NCBI RefSeq assembly: GCF_019222765.1
Contig: NZ_CP078145.1
Location: 372,001 to 436,000, forward strand
Direction: 5' to 3'
Length of the DNA stretch: 64,000 nt
DNA from: Nocardia iowensis
GTDB lineage: Bacteria; Actinomycetota; Actinomycetes; Mycobacteriales; Mycobacteriaceae
A program made the position numbers and the translations under genes. The notes beneath the pieces are model-generated. The model worked only from the letters and a program-made list of their open reading frames with translations, did not search any database and was not told where the DNA came from. Below are positions 14,433 through 23,129 of this stretch, piece after piece. How positions within the stretch are numbered: position 1 is the stretch's first letter; each line of letters opens with the position of its first letter.

Positions 14433-15647
14433 TTAACTCACGGCGCCGGGTGCGGCGGTGAAGGTGTTGCAGTGGGCGGCACGGTTTTTGTCGAGACCGG
14501 TCTCGAACCACAGACCGCCGTTTTCGGAGGTGCCGTGGTCGCGCATGTCGCCCGCTTGGTCACCGCGGCCGTAGGCGTCTTTGCGGGCCAGGTTGAGCTG
14601 GGCGTCGGTGAGCGAGCCGCCGCCGGACGACGAGGCCAGGTACATACCGTCGAAGCAGTTGGCCTGCAACTCGACTCGGCGGGAGAGTTCGAGGCCGCGA
14701 CTGCTGCGCGGGCCCGCGTCGGCGCGCTCGCTGTTGGCTTTGCGCAGGATGCCGGACATGGCTTGGATGTGGTGGCCGTATTCGTGCGCGAAGACGGACA
14801 GGTAGACGACCCAGTTGTCTCTGAAGAAGTCGGTTTGCAACTGGCTGATCGGCATGTAGATGGTTTTGTTCGCCGGGCAGTAGAAGGCGGCGAAGTTGCT
14901 GGTGGAACCGGTGCAGGGCGTAGTGATGCCGGTGGTGGTCGCGCTGACGTTCAACGCGGGTGGCTGGAACGGCAGCTTCGCCTTCTGCATCACTGGTTTC
15001 CACGCCGCCTCCAGGCAGCCCGCCGCACTTTCGAAGAACTTGCGCGCGGCGTCCACCTGGGTACCCCACGGGGAGTACGCGCAGCGCGCGGGGACGAGGG
15101 TGGCGTTCGGGTCGACCAGCAGCGGGTTGGCCGCGGTCTCGGCCGGGCCGGATGAACCATCGGGGGCGAAGGTGAGACTCGGCGCCGGGCCGGATGCGTC
15201 GCTGTCGTCGTTGCCGGTCGATATCGCGTTGCGCACCAAGCCACCCGCGACCAGGAAGACCACTACGACCAGCACCGCGATCCACGCACCGCCACCACCG
15301 GACCGGCGGCGCGGCGGGTACGGCGGACGGCCGGGCGGGCCATACGGCATCGGTGGCGGAACCGGCGCGCGATGTCCGGGCGGGGGACCGTATCCGGGCG
15401 GCGAATAACCGGGTGGCGGACCATATCCCGGCGGCGGACGATTACCTGGCGGGGCGTAGCCGGGCGGCGGACCGTATCCCGGTGGCGGACCGTAGCCCGG
15501 TGGCGGCCCATAGCCCGGCGGTTGACCGTGCCCTGGCGGCTGGCGGTACCCCGGCGGCGGAGCAGCAGGCTGACCGTACCCGGGCGAGGGCGCGACCGGT
15601 CGCCCACCAGGCGGAACCGGTCCGTATCCGTACGGTGGTTGTGTCAC
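14433..15647 (-). CDS. membrane-anchored neutral zinc metallopeptidase (YpfJ family)
   Basis: 404 residues. The first ~115 are a Pro/Gly/Tyr-rich cytoplasmic tail made of PPGYG repeats. One transmembrane segment (AWIAVLVVVVFLVAGGLV) follows, then an external domain with FAHEYGHHIQAMSG, whose HEYGH is the zinc site. A second conserved part reads RVELQANCFDGMY, where the Glu is the likely third ligand. Start GTG 15647 has GAGGGGG upstream; no better ATG exists. It is divergent from the DUF2207 gene at 15724. The physiological substrate is unknown. Confidence 0.88.
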   Translation of the reverse strand: MTQPPYGYGPVPPGGRPVAPSPGYGQPAAPPPGYRQPPGHGQPPGYGPPPGYGPPPGYGPPPGYAPPGNRPPPGYGPPPGYSPPGYGPPPGHRAPVPPPMPYGPPGRPPYPPRRRSGGGGAWIAVLVVVVFLVAGGLVRNAISTGNDDSDASGPAPSLTFAPDGSSGPAETAANPLLVDPNATLVPARCAYSPWGTQVDAARKFFESAAGCLEAAWKPVMQKAKLPFQPPALNVSATTTGITTPCTGSTSNFAAFYCPANKTIYMPISQLQTDFFRDNWVVYLSVFAHEYGHHIQAMSGILRKANSERADAGPRSSRGLELSRRVELQANCFDGMYLASSSGGGSLTDAQLNLARKDAYGRGDQAGDMRDHGTSENGGLWFETGLDKNRAAHCNTFTAAPGAVS

Positions 15648-15723
15648 GCCCCCGTACCCCCTCGCTTCAATGATCGCCGACAGCCGATGACGCAGAATAG
15701 CAAGCTGTCTAAAGTAGGCAGCC

Positions 15724-17355
15724 ATGCTGACTTTTCGGGGGGGCGCCGTAGGCGCGCTGCTGCTCGCCACCGCGGGATTGCTCGCGACCGCCCCGATCGC
15801 CCATCCCCAGCCCGCACCGAGCGGCGTGACCATCACCGCCGATCTGAAGCTGAGTCGCGAGGGGGTGCTCGAGGTCGTCGAACAGATCGCGGTGCCCGCC
15901 GACGGCACGTTCCGGATGTCACTGCCGTTGCGGCTCAAAGTGGGTGACGACGCCGAGCGGTTCTTCAAGGTCACCGATGTCGATACCAAGGGCGCGGGCA
16001 CCGCGACGGTGGCGAACGATCAATTCACCATCGAGGCCAACCCCGGCGAGTCGACGTTCACCTATTCGGTGCACAACCTGGTCAGCGACGCACCGGGCAG
16101 CCAGGTGTTCAACTGGCTGGGCGTGATGGGCGCCGACATCGCGTCGATCAGCGCCACCTTGATCAGCCCGAGCTTCGAAATGGGCATCGTGGACTGCAAA
16201 CTCGGCCCACCCGGCAACACCAGGCCATGCGCCGACGTGAAGACCGAGGTCGATGGTGTGCTCCATCTGGAGCAGACCGATCTGCGCAAGGGCGACGCCA
16301 TCGATCTCACTTTGCAACTGCCGCCGGGCACTGTGCCGAGCAATGCCGATGTGCGCGATGGCAGCGATTCCGGGCCGTTCGCGATCACCACGCCGGTCCT
16401 CATCGCGTTCGGCGTGCTGCTGCTCGCGCTCGCCGGTCTGGTCGCCTTCGTGCTGCGCGCACGCCGCCAGAATGCCGCTGCCGGAACCGGATCGGCGACG
16501 ATCGACCCACTGGTGCGCGACGGTGAGCGAGTGCAGTTCACCTCGCCGGACGGCGTGCTGCCCGGCGAGGCAGGCCTGCTGCTCGACGGATATGTGGACC
16601 CGGTCGACATCGCCGCCACGGTGGTGGATCTCGCCGTGCGCCGGTACCTCTGGGTGACGCCGCTCGGCGATACCGACTGGCGGATCACCCGGGTCAATGC
16701 CCCCGACGACCAGCTACGTGACTACGAAAAGGCCATCTATCAGGCACTATTGCCCGACGGCACCGACGCGGTCACCATCACCGAACTGCGCGCACCGGGA
16801 CGGGTGCAGTCCGGGCCGGTGCGGACCGCGCTGGTCGCCGACGCGGTCGCCCGCGGCACTTTCCACAATCGCCGCCGTCCCGGCCTGGCGATCTGGCTGG
16901 GTGGCGCGTTGATCGTCGCCGGTGTCGCCGCGACGATCGCACTCGCCCTCACCTCGGGTCACGCGCTGGTCGGCGTCGCCATCGCACTCGCGGGTCTCGC
17001 TACCGTGCTGCTGCCGAAGTACCTGCCCGTCCGAACCACCCACGGTCTCGCCTTGACCGGGCAGCTCCGCGCCCTCCAGCGCGGCCTGGAATCGACACGG
17101 CGCGAACAGGTCCCGCCGCTCGACCAGGAGACCGTGTTCTCCCGCGCGCTGCCGTTCATGGTGATCGGCGGCCGTGCCGACAACTGGATTCGCGCTTTCC
17201 GTGACCTGAACCCGTCCGCCGACTCCCAGCCGGGCCTCTACTGGTTCGGCGGCTTTGATCGGGACCGCAACCTGCAACGGTTCGCAGCCCACTTCCCGTT
17301 CTTCATTACCGCGCTGGAAGGACTCTTCGCCACCGCGGGCGATCCCCACCGCTAG
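15724..17355 (+). CDS. DUF2207 membrane protein
   Basis: 543 residues. An N-terminal signal sequence (to about residue 30) leads to an extracellular beta-rich DUF2207 domain with a Cys pair (IVDCKLG ... NTRPCAD). A transmembrane helix near 220-245 follows, then a cytoplasmic part and two further helices at about 395-435. The ATG is preceded by TAAAGT at 15711-15716 with seven bases between, so it is probably leaderless. It is divergent from the zinc peptidase. These proteins are widespread in actinobacteria with unknown role. Confidence 0.85.
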   Translation: MLTFRGGAVGALLLATAGLLATAPIAHPQPAPSGVTITADLKLSREGVLEVVEQIAVPADGTFRMSLPLRLKVGDDAERFFKVTDVDTKGAGTATVANDQFTIEANPGESTFTYSVHNLVSDAPGSQVFNWLGVMGADIASISATLISPSFEMGIVDCKLGPPGNTRPCADVKTEVDGVLHLEQTDLRKGDAIDLTLQLPPGTVPSNADVRDGSDSGPFAITTPVLIAFGVLLLALAGLVAFVLRARRQNAAAGTGSATIDPLVRDGERVQFTSPDGVLPGEAGLLLDGYVDPVDIAATVVDLAVRRYLWVTPLGDTDWRITRVNAPDDQLRDYEKAIYQALLPDGTDAVTITELRAPGRVQSGPVRTALVADAVARGTFHNRRRPGLAIWLGGALIVAGVAATIALALTSGHALVGVAIALAGLATVLLPKYLPVRTTHGLALTGQLRALQRGLESTRREQVPPLDQETVFSRALPFMVIGGRADNWIRAFRDLNPSADSQPGLYWFGGFDRDRNLQRFAAHFPFFITALEGLFATAGDPHR

Positions 17356-17436
17356 ACCGCGTCGCCGAGCTGGCCTGTGCGCGAGCATCACTCGGCCTGT
17401 ACCAACAAACTGTGCGCTCGCCCCGCGATAGCCCCG

Positions 17437-17503
17437 CACACCACCCGACCCCACTGCATCCGAAATCGCATGCGATTCGGTATGCGGCAGGTCGGGTGGT
17501 GTG
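17437..17503. terminator. long branched hairpin terminator
   Basis: CACACCACCCGACC (17437-17450) pairs perfectly with GGTCGGGTGGTGTG (17490-17503). The loop holds a second near-perfect hairpin around GAAATCGCATGCGATTC. It separates the convergent DUF2207 and ROK genes. Confidence 0.8.
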
Positions 17504-17573
17504 TTTGTGTCCGCCAATCCGCTGCACCCAGTGGGCACGAGGGCGGCGGCCTTCTCCTGGTAGGAGGTAACGG

Positions 17574-18863
17574 TCAGTCGGCGAGGGTAGTGCGGCGGAT
17601 AGCGGCGAGCGGGTCCGCGTAGAGCACGCTCAGGGAGGTGACCACGGCGGCGAATTCCTGGACCTTGCCGCCGAATCCGCTGATCCGAATGTCGGTGGGG
17701 GGCAAGGTGGAACCCTGGGCGAAGGCGCGCGCCACGTGGGTGACGGCGGGGCGGTAGCCGGTGAAGGCTTGGCCGCCGAGGATCACCCGGTCGGGGTTGA
17801 GCATGTCGCGCACCATGGCCACGGTGTGGCCGAGGATGGTGGCGCGTTCGGCGAGCAGTTCGCGCGCCGGTTCCGAGCCCGCCTCGGCCGCGCGGTAGAG
17901 GTCGGCGATGGTCGAGCCCGCGGTTCCATTGTGCGCGGGGATGATTCCGCGTCCGACGGCCCGCGAGTGCAGCGAACGGTCGCCGACGGTCACCTCGAGG
18001 CAACCGCGCCTGCCGCAGGCGCATTCGACATCCGAGCCGGTCGGCAAGTGCGCGATGGAGCCGGGTCCGTTGCTCGGCGTGTGCACGCGACCATCCAAAG
18101 TAACTGCCACACCGGCGGTTTCGCGTACATAGAAGTACAGGCTGCTGCCGCGTTCCGGTCCGGCGACGCGTCCGCTGGCCGCGTCCCGCGATTCGATGGT
18201 GGGCAGCAACAACTCCGAGGCCGCCATCGCCTCGACATGCGGCGCCACCGATACCGGTAGCTCGAGCACCTCGCCGAGGACGGCACCGATCTGCGCGCCG
18301 TGCCAGTCCAGCTTGGGATGGTCGACCACGCCGGTGAGCGGATCGACCCGGCCGCCGATGGCGACGCCCGCCCAGAGCGGCTTGCGCCGATGCCACCGCT
18401 GCAGGAACGCCTTGGCGCTGCGCGCGACGGTGGTGGTGGCGAATTCCTGGCCGGTCAGCGGCGTGGCAATGGCCAGTCCGCCGAGGATGCGGCCGCGCAG
18501 ATCGGCCGCCACGATCTTGGTGACCGCGGCGCCGATGTGGATGCCGAGGGTCAGGTACGCCTCGTGGTCGATCTCGAAGGGCACCCGGGGTCGTCCGACC
18601 GCACCCGACGCCGTCAGGTCGGGCCGTTCGCGAAGCAGGCCGGCATTGAGCAGCGCGGACACCTGGCGGTTGACCGTGGCGATGCTCAAACCCGTTGTGC
18701 GCGCGGCATTGTCGCGCGAGACGGGGCCACCCGTCGCGGCACGGAGGACCGCGGCCGCCGGGTTGTCGGCGATGCGCAGTTCCGGGGCGACCACGGGACG
18801 CTGGACGCGGACGCGACCGCCCGCGACCCTGGCGACGGATCGTTCAAGGGTAGGGAGGGACAT
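17574..18863 (-). CDS. ROK-family transcriptional regulator
   Basis: 429 residues. The N-terminal winged helix (residues about 50-100, PVSRDNAARTTGLSIATVNR) is followed by a ROK sugar-kinase-like domain with a glycine-rich phosphate motif and the ROK zinc motif ECACGRRGCLEV. Length and layout match M. tuberculosis Rv0485. ROK repressors usually bind a sugar or sugar phosphate to release DNA. The start ATG 18863 is taken at MSLPTLER; the frame extends upstream but with poor composition. It is monocistronic, with no obvious target gene beside it. Confidence 0.88.
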   Translation of the reverse strand: MSLPTLERSVARVAGGRVRVQRPVVAPELRIADNPAAAVLRAATGGPVSRDNAARTTGLSIATVNRQVSALLNAGLLRERPDLTASGAVGRPRVPFEIDHEAYLTLGIHIGAAVTKIVAADLRGRILGGLAIATPLTGQEFATTTVARSAKAFLQRWHRRKPLWAGVAIGGRVDPLTGVVDHPKLDWHGAQIGAVLGEVLELPVSVAPHVEAMAASELLLPTIESRDAASGRVAGPERGSSLYFYVRETAGVAVTLDGRVHTPSNGPGSIAHLPTGSDVECACGRRGCLEVTVGDRSLHSRAVGRGIIPAHNGTAGSTIADLYRAAEAGSEPARELLAERATILGHTVAMVRDMLNPDRVILGGQAFTGYRPAVTHVARAFAQGSTLPPTDIRISGFGGKVQEFAAVVTSLSVLYADPLAAIRRTTLAD

Positions 18864-19170
18864 ATGTGAGGTTCCTTGCCGAGGTCCCGCGACCGGCGGG
18901 ACGTGCCTACAGGGGCGACTAGGCAGCAAACGAGCCGAAAGGGCCGTTCAGCTGCGGCAAGGGCGACTACACAGTTCGCGAGTCAACGGCAGCCGAAGGC
19001 CGAGCGCGGCGGTCACATAGGTGACCCGCAGAGCGTTCGATCGACCGGCAGACATGGTATGAAATTAACACCGTCCACCACGACTCACCAAGCCTCAATC
19101 CGCCGCTGTGTTCTCGCACACACAGTTTCCCGGCTCGGTACCTCCGTCCGAGTGCAGGCGCGGCGCGTAC
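18864..19170. other. 307-bp region without a gene
   Basis: Between the start of the ROK gene and the terminator of the secreted protein gene. It should contain the ROK promoter on the minus strand. Short frames here have no supporting composition. Confidence 0.4.
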
Positions 19171-19209
19171 GAAAGCCCGCCCAGCGCGAGGAGTGCTGGG
19201 CGGGCTTTC
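19171..19209 (-). terminator. hairpin terminator after the secreted protein gene
   Basis: GAAAGCCCGCCCAGC (19171-19185) pairs perfectly with 19195-19209 across a 9-nt loop, 20 bases past the stop codon. Confidence 0.85.
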
Positions 19210-19228
19210 TCGCAGTATCGACTGTGGA

Positions 19229-19936
19229 CTACTTGGCCGGCGGCACGAACGGCTGGTTGATCGTGGTGAAGTACTGGATGGCCGCGCCGATCGCGACCGG
19301 AGCCGTGACGAAGATCTGGCCCGCGATCGTGCCGAGCGCACCGACGGCGGCAGCGCCGCCGAGGCAGCCCGCGATGATGCCACCGACGAACGGGCCGAAC
19401 AGGCCGACGATGGTGCCGCCGACGACCAGGCCGCCGAGCGCGCCACCGAGGACACAGCCGACTGCCGCGCCGCCGAGACCGCCCACCAGGGTGCCGATGC
19501 TGGCACCGAGACTGATCGTGCTGGTCAGTCGGCTCCAGGCGGCCTGCTCACGGTCGTACTCGGACTTCCACGGCGCTTTGTCCTCGAACGGCAGGGCAAT
19601 TGGCTTGTACACAGCCTTCGAGATGTCGAATTCAGGGGTCAGGGTCGCGGTGCGGCCCACGATGTCGGCGGCGATGGGGAATTCGAAGTCGTCGAGCCGG
19701 AATTTCAACGGGGTCGCCGCGACGACGGTGCCGTTGGCGGCCTTGATTTCGAAAGCGTCGTCTTCGACGACGAGCGAACCGGAGTCGATCGAGACGATGG
19801 ACTGCTTATCGGTGGCGTGCGCGGAAAAGTTGATCGGGCCTTCGGGCGGCTGCGGTGCGGCGACGGAAGTGCCTGCGGCGACCCCGGTCGCCATGGTCAC
19901 CAGTGCCGCGACCACGGCAAGCTTCCTCATCCTCAT
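19229..19936 (-). CDS. secreted protein with glycine-rich C-terminal half
   Basis: 235 residues. A clear Sec signal peptide (MRMRKLAVVAALVTMATGVAAG, cleavage after about residue 27). A beta-rich domain follows (about 35-135), then a stretch of glycine-zipper membrane-like segments (LGGAAVGCVLGGALGGLVVG, about 150-215). The layout matches the DUF8020-type secreted proteins that are numerous in Nocardia and Rhodococcus; this assignment is from memory of the family. Probably cell-envelope associated. Upstream lies an 18-bp tandem duplication. Confidence 0.75.
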   Translation of the reverse strand: MRMRKLAVVAALVTMATGVAAGTSVAAPQPPEGPINFSAHATDKQSIVSIDSGSLVVEDDAFEIKAANGTVVAATPLKFRLDDFEFPIAADIVGRTATLTPEFDISKAVYKPIALPFEDKAPWKSEYDREQAAWSRLTSTISLGASIGTLVGGLGGAAVGCVLGGALGGLVVGGTIVGLFGPFVGGIIAGCLGGAAAVGALGTIAGQIFVTAPVAIGAAIQYFTTINQPFVPPAK

Positions 19937-19951
19937 CTACTGCGATCCCTC

Positions 19952-19987
19952 ATCTAGGTGCTGCTGTCGATCTAGGTGCTGCTGTCG
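19952..19987. repeat. 18-bp tandem duplication upstream of the secreted protein gene
   Basis: ATCTAGGTGCTGCTGTCG is present twice head to tail (19952-19969, 19970-19987), 15 bp upstream of the minus-strand start. On that strand each copy carries CTAGAT, so the duplication may double a -10-like element. Confidence 0.8.
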
Positions 19988-20083
19988 AGGCAAAGCATCG
20001 AGCAGCTGGCCGAGGAGAACGAGGGAAAAACGCAGGCAGATTCCAATACGCGACCGGCGAGCGGCCCGTTTCGACGCGCCGCG

Positions 20084-20761
20084 TCAGAGCCGGTGACGCA
20101 ACTCGCTCAGCCAGTCCGCAGCCTCATCCGGCGCCGGGTCGCTGCCGATCATGTCCACGACAACGTGGCCGATGCACGCGGCGCGCAGCACGCGGTTCGC
20201 CGCCGCATCGGTATCGCCCCATGGGATATACGGTTTCGCGATCAGCAGCGATGCGATGCCGTGCGCGGCCGCCCAGAGGTCGAGCACGATCGGCAACGGG
20301 TCGCCCGGTGTCATCACGCCCGCGTCCATGCATTCCTGCACGGTCTGCGAAAAATGTTGGAACGCACCGCTACTCAGCACTTGGTCTACTGCGCCGCCGA
20401 CGATGGTCGGCGTGGTCGCCAGCCGATACTGCTCGGGATGCTCCCGGGCGAACCGGACGTAGGCGAGCCCCTGCTGTTGCAGCCGGGTGGTCGGGGACGC
20501 GGTGGGATCCGTCGCGGCACGCATCGCGGCGTCCAAGTCCTCGAAGACCTGTGCGACCACGGCATCGATGAGCGCGTCCTTGTCGGCGAAGTGCCGGTAG
20601 ATCGAGGGCGCGCTGACGCCGACCCGCTTGCTGATATCACGGATCGACACCGCGTCGGCGTGCCCGGTGCGGGCCAGCAATTCCCGTGCGGCATCGAGGA
20701 TTTCGGTCCGCAACTGCGCTCCGGCGCCGCGGGCCGACCTGGATCGACCGGCACCGATCAT
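20084..20761 (-). CDS. TetR-family repressor
   Basis: 225 residues. The HTH lies at about residues 25-70 (ILDAARELLARTGHADAVSIRDISKRVGVSAPSIYRHFADKDALI), with the ligand-binding helices after it. ATG at 20761 overlaps the stop of the MMPL transporter gene as ATGA, so both are translated from one message and the repressor is the downstream gene. The likely target is the palindromic GTTAACGC region before the transporter start. The inducing ligand is unknown. Confidence 0.9.
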   Translation of the reverse strand: MIGAGRSRSARGAGAQLRTEILDAARELLARTGHADAVSIRDISKRVGVSAPSIYRHFADKDALIDAVVAQVFEDLDAAMRAATDPTASPTTRLQQQGLAYVRFAREHPEQYRLATTPTIVGGAVDQVLSSGAFQHFSQTVQECMDAGVMTPGDPLPIVLDLWAAAHGIASLLIAKPYIPWGDTDAAANRVLRAACIGHVVVDMIGSDPAPDEAADWLSELRHRL

Positions 20762-23043
20762 TCGCGACCGGCCAGTACGCGTTCGGGCCGATCGGGATCG
20801 GCGTCGTGCTCGCGCAGTCCGACCCGGGCATGCAGCCGGGCCAGTGGCTTCGGCGCCCACCAGTTCGCGGTGCCCATCAACTTCATCAGCGACGGGGCGA
20901 GCATGGTGCGGATGAGGGTGGCGTCGGCGAGCACGGTCAGGGTCAACCCGAGGCCCATCAACTGGATGAACGACACCTTCGAGGTGACCATCGCGCCCAT
21001 CACGATGGCCATGAGCAGGGCTGCGGCGGTGTAGATCCGGCCGGTCCTGGCGACACCGACGGCGAGTGCGTGCTCGTTGTCCGCCGCGGTGCGCACGATG
21101 ACGCCGTCGACGACGCGGCCCGAGGCCAGCCATTCCTCACGGACGCGGGAGAGCAGGAAGACCTCGTAGTCCATCGACATGCCAAACGCGAGGCAGAACA
21201 TCAGGATCGGCATCGTCGGTGTCATATATCCCACCGCGGTGAAGCCGAGCAGATCGGACAGATGGCCGTCCTGGAAGATCCAGACCATCGCGCCGAACGC
21301 CGCCGCCAGCGAAAGCGTGTTGAGCACAATAGCTTTCAGCGGCAACAGCAGGCTGCCGGTGAACAGGAACAACACCACGAAGGTGGCGAGTGCGATCAGC
21401 GCGATGGCCAGTGGCAGCCGGGCGCCGAGCGAATCGAGCGCATCGGAATTGACCGCGGCCGCCCCACCGAACAGCGTCGGCGCGGGGGCGGGCACGTCAC
21501 GCAGGTCGAGCAACTGGGCCTTGCCCGCCGGTGAGAATGGGTCGACGCGGGTCGCGACATTCACGTATTCGCCTGTGCCATTGGCCATTCCGGGCGGCCC
21601 TGCGGCCATCCGCGCGCCTTTGATGTAGATCCCGGCGCTGGACAGTACGGCCGAAACGCCGTCCACCCTGGACAGTTCCGTGGCGTACTCGCCGATCGGC
21701 CCCGGTCCGCCGTGATATCCGTCCAGCACGACGGTGGTGTTGTTGCCCGCGTTGGCCGCGGGGAACTCGGTGCGCAGCACGTCACCGACCTGACGGCTGG
21801 CTGCGGTGGTCGGCAGTACGCGGTCGTCCGGGTAGCCGAATTTCACCGAGAGGAACGGCGATCCGAGGGCTAGGAATAGGGCAACGAGCAGCACCGCCAC
21901 CGGCACCGAATGCCGCATCACCCACGTCACCGTCCGGTACCACCAGCTCCGCTCCGGCACCAGCGGCGCCATCGGGTCCGGAGCGGGACGGCCGAACATG
22001 CGCCGCAATGGAATTCGGATGTCGAGCGCATTCACCCGATGCCCGAGCAGGGTGAGCGCGGCGGGCAGGATCACGATGGCCGCCGCCGCGGCCGCGGCGA
22101 CCACCGCGACACCGGCGTAGGCGAACGACCGCAGGAAGTAGATGTCGAAGATGCTCAGCACGGACAGCGAAAGCGCCACGGTCAGCGCGGAGTACAGCAC
22201 GGTGCGGCCAGCGGTCTGTACGGCGCGAATGGTGGCGGGTATCGGATCGAGGCCGTTGGCGAGCTCTTCGCGGTACCGGCTGACGATGAACAGGCTGTAG
22301 TCGACCGCCAGCGCGAGGCCCATCGCCGTCGTCATGTTCAGCGCGTAGATGGAGACGTCGGTGATCAGCGTGAACAACCGCAGGATGGCCAGGGTGGTGA
22401 GGATCGCGAAGATGCCGACTGCCAGCGGCAGCGCGGCGGCGACCAGACTGCCGAACACCAGGATGAGCACGATCAGCGAGATGGGTATCGCGACGCCCTC
22501 CGCGAGGGCGAGGTCGTGTGTGATCTGCTTGTTCACATCGTGGAAGACGGCGGCCAGGCCGCTCTGCCGGACGGTGACGCCGTCCTTGGTTCCGGTGAGC
22601 TGTTCGGTGAGCTCGCCCGCCGTCTGCTGGGCTTTGGTCTCGTCGCCGGTGAGGTAGGCGAGGACGAGCGCGTCCTTGCCGTTGGTGCTGCGCAGTGCGG
22701 ACCCGATCGCGGGCGGCGCGGTCCAGTAGGACTGCACGCCCTTGATGTCGGAGCGGGCGCGCAGCTTGTCCACCAGGTCGAGTCCGACGGCGCGGGTGGC
22801 CGGTGCGTCGGCGCCCGCAGCCGAGCTGACCAGCAGCACATAGTTCGGTGCGGCACCGTCGAAATTGTCCGCGAGCAACTGCGAGACCTGCGACGATTCG
22901 GCGTCGGGTGAGGTGAATCCCGCGGACTTCAGGTGGGACGCCGCCGTTGCGCCGAACACTCCACAGAGGATCGCCAGTGCGGCTGCGGCGAGCAGGATCG
23001 CGCGCGGGTATCGGGTGGCAATCTGGGCGATCCGGACCAGCAT
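20758..23043 (-). CDS. MMPL/RND-family transporter
   Basis: 761 residues. Two repeats, each with one helix, a large external loop and five more helices: residues about 13-33 then 185-330, and 375-395 then 530-680. MMPL signatures appear as ALAVDYSLFIVSRYREEL in the first half and AFGMSMDYEVFLLSRVREEW in the second, with the Asp-Tyr pairs used for proton transfer. Such proteins export lipids or drugs across the inner membrane. AAGGGAG before ATG 23043 fixes the start. It is first gene of an operon with the TetR repressor. Confidence 0.92.
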   Translation of the reverse strand: MLVRIAQIATRYPRAILLAAAALAILCGVFGATAASHLKSAGFTSPDAESSQVSQLLADNFDGAAPNYVLLVSSAAGADAPATRAVGLDLVDKLRARSDIKGVQSYWTAPPAIGSALRSTNGKDALVLAYLTGDETKAQQTAGELTEQLTGTKDGVTVRQSGLAAVFHDVNKQITHDLALAEGVAIPISLIVLILVFGSLVAAALPLAVGIFAILTTLAILRLFTLITDVSIYALNMTTAMGLALAVDYSLFIVSRYREELANGLDPIPATIRAVQTAGRTVLYSALTVALSLSVLSIFDIYFLRSFAYAGVAVVAAAAAAAIVILPAALTLLGHRVNALDIRIPLRRMFGRPAPDPMAPLVPERSWWYRTVTWVMRHSVPVAVLLVALFLALGSPFLSVKFGYPDDRVLPTTAASRQVGDVLRTEFPAANAGNNTTVVLDGYHGGPGPIGEYATELSRVDGVSAVLSSAGIYIKGARMAAGPPGMANGTGEYVNVATRVDPFSPAGKAQLLDLRDVPAPAPTLFGGAAAVNSDALDSLGARLPLAIALIALATFVVLFLFTGSLLLPLKAIVLNTLSLAAAFGAMVWIFQDGHLSDLLGFTAVGYMTPTMPILMFCLAFGMSMDYEVFLLSRVREEWLASGRVVDGVIVRTAADNEHALAVGVARTGRIYTAAALLMAIVMGAMVTSKVSFIQLMGLGLTLTVLADATLIRTMLAPSLMKLMGTANWWAPKPLARLHARVGLREHDADPDRPERVLAGRE

Positions 23044-23070
23044 GCGCGGCTCCCTTGCTCGACGCAGTAG

Positions 23071-23102
23071 GTTAACGCGGTTAGCGTAACGTTGTTAACG
23101 CT
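23071..23102 (-). promoter_or_regulatory. operator region of the MMPL-tetR operon
   Basis: GTTAACGC occurs at 23071-23078 and 23094-23101, with an inverted, one-base-shorter copy GCGTAAC at 23084-23090. It lies 28-58 bp upstream of the MMPL start and is the natural binding site for the co-transcribed TetR protein. Confidence 0.6.
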
Positions 23103-23129
23103 ATGCCGATAGAGGGAGCCGCCGCCCGC

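Noticed and set aside
14248..14436. Short frame between the resolvase-like and metallopeptidase genes
   Set aside because: Part of it looks protein-like (PDLEFADLVRTTHIGQLVDR), but it has no start signal and most of it overlaps the resolvase-like gene in another frame.
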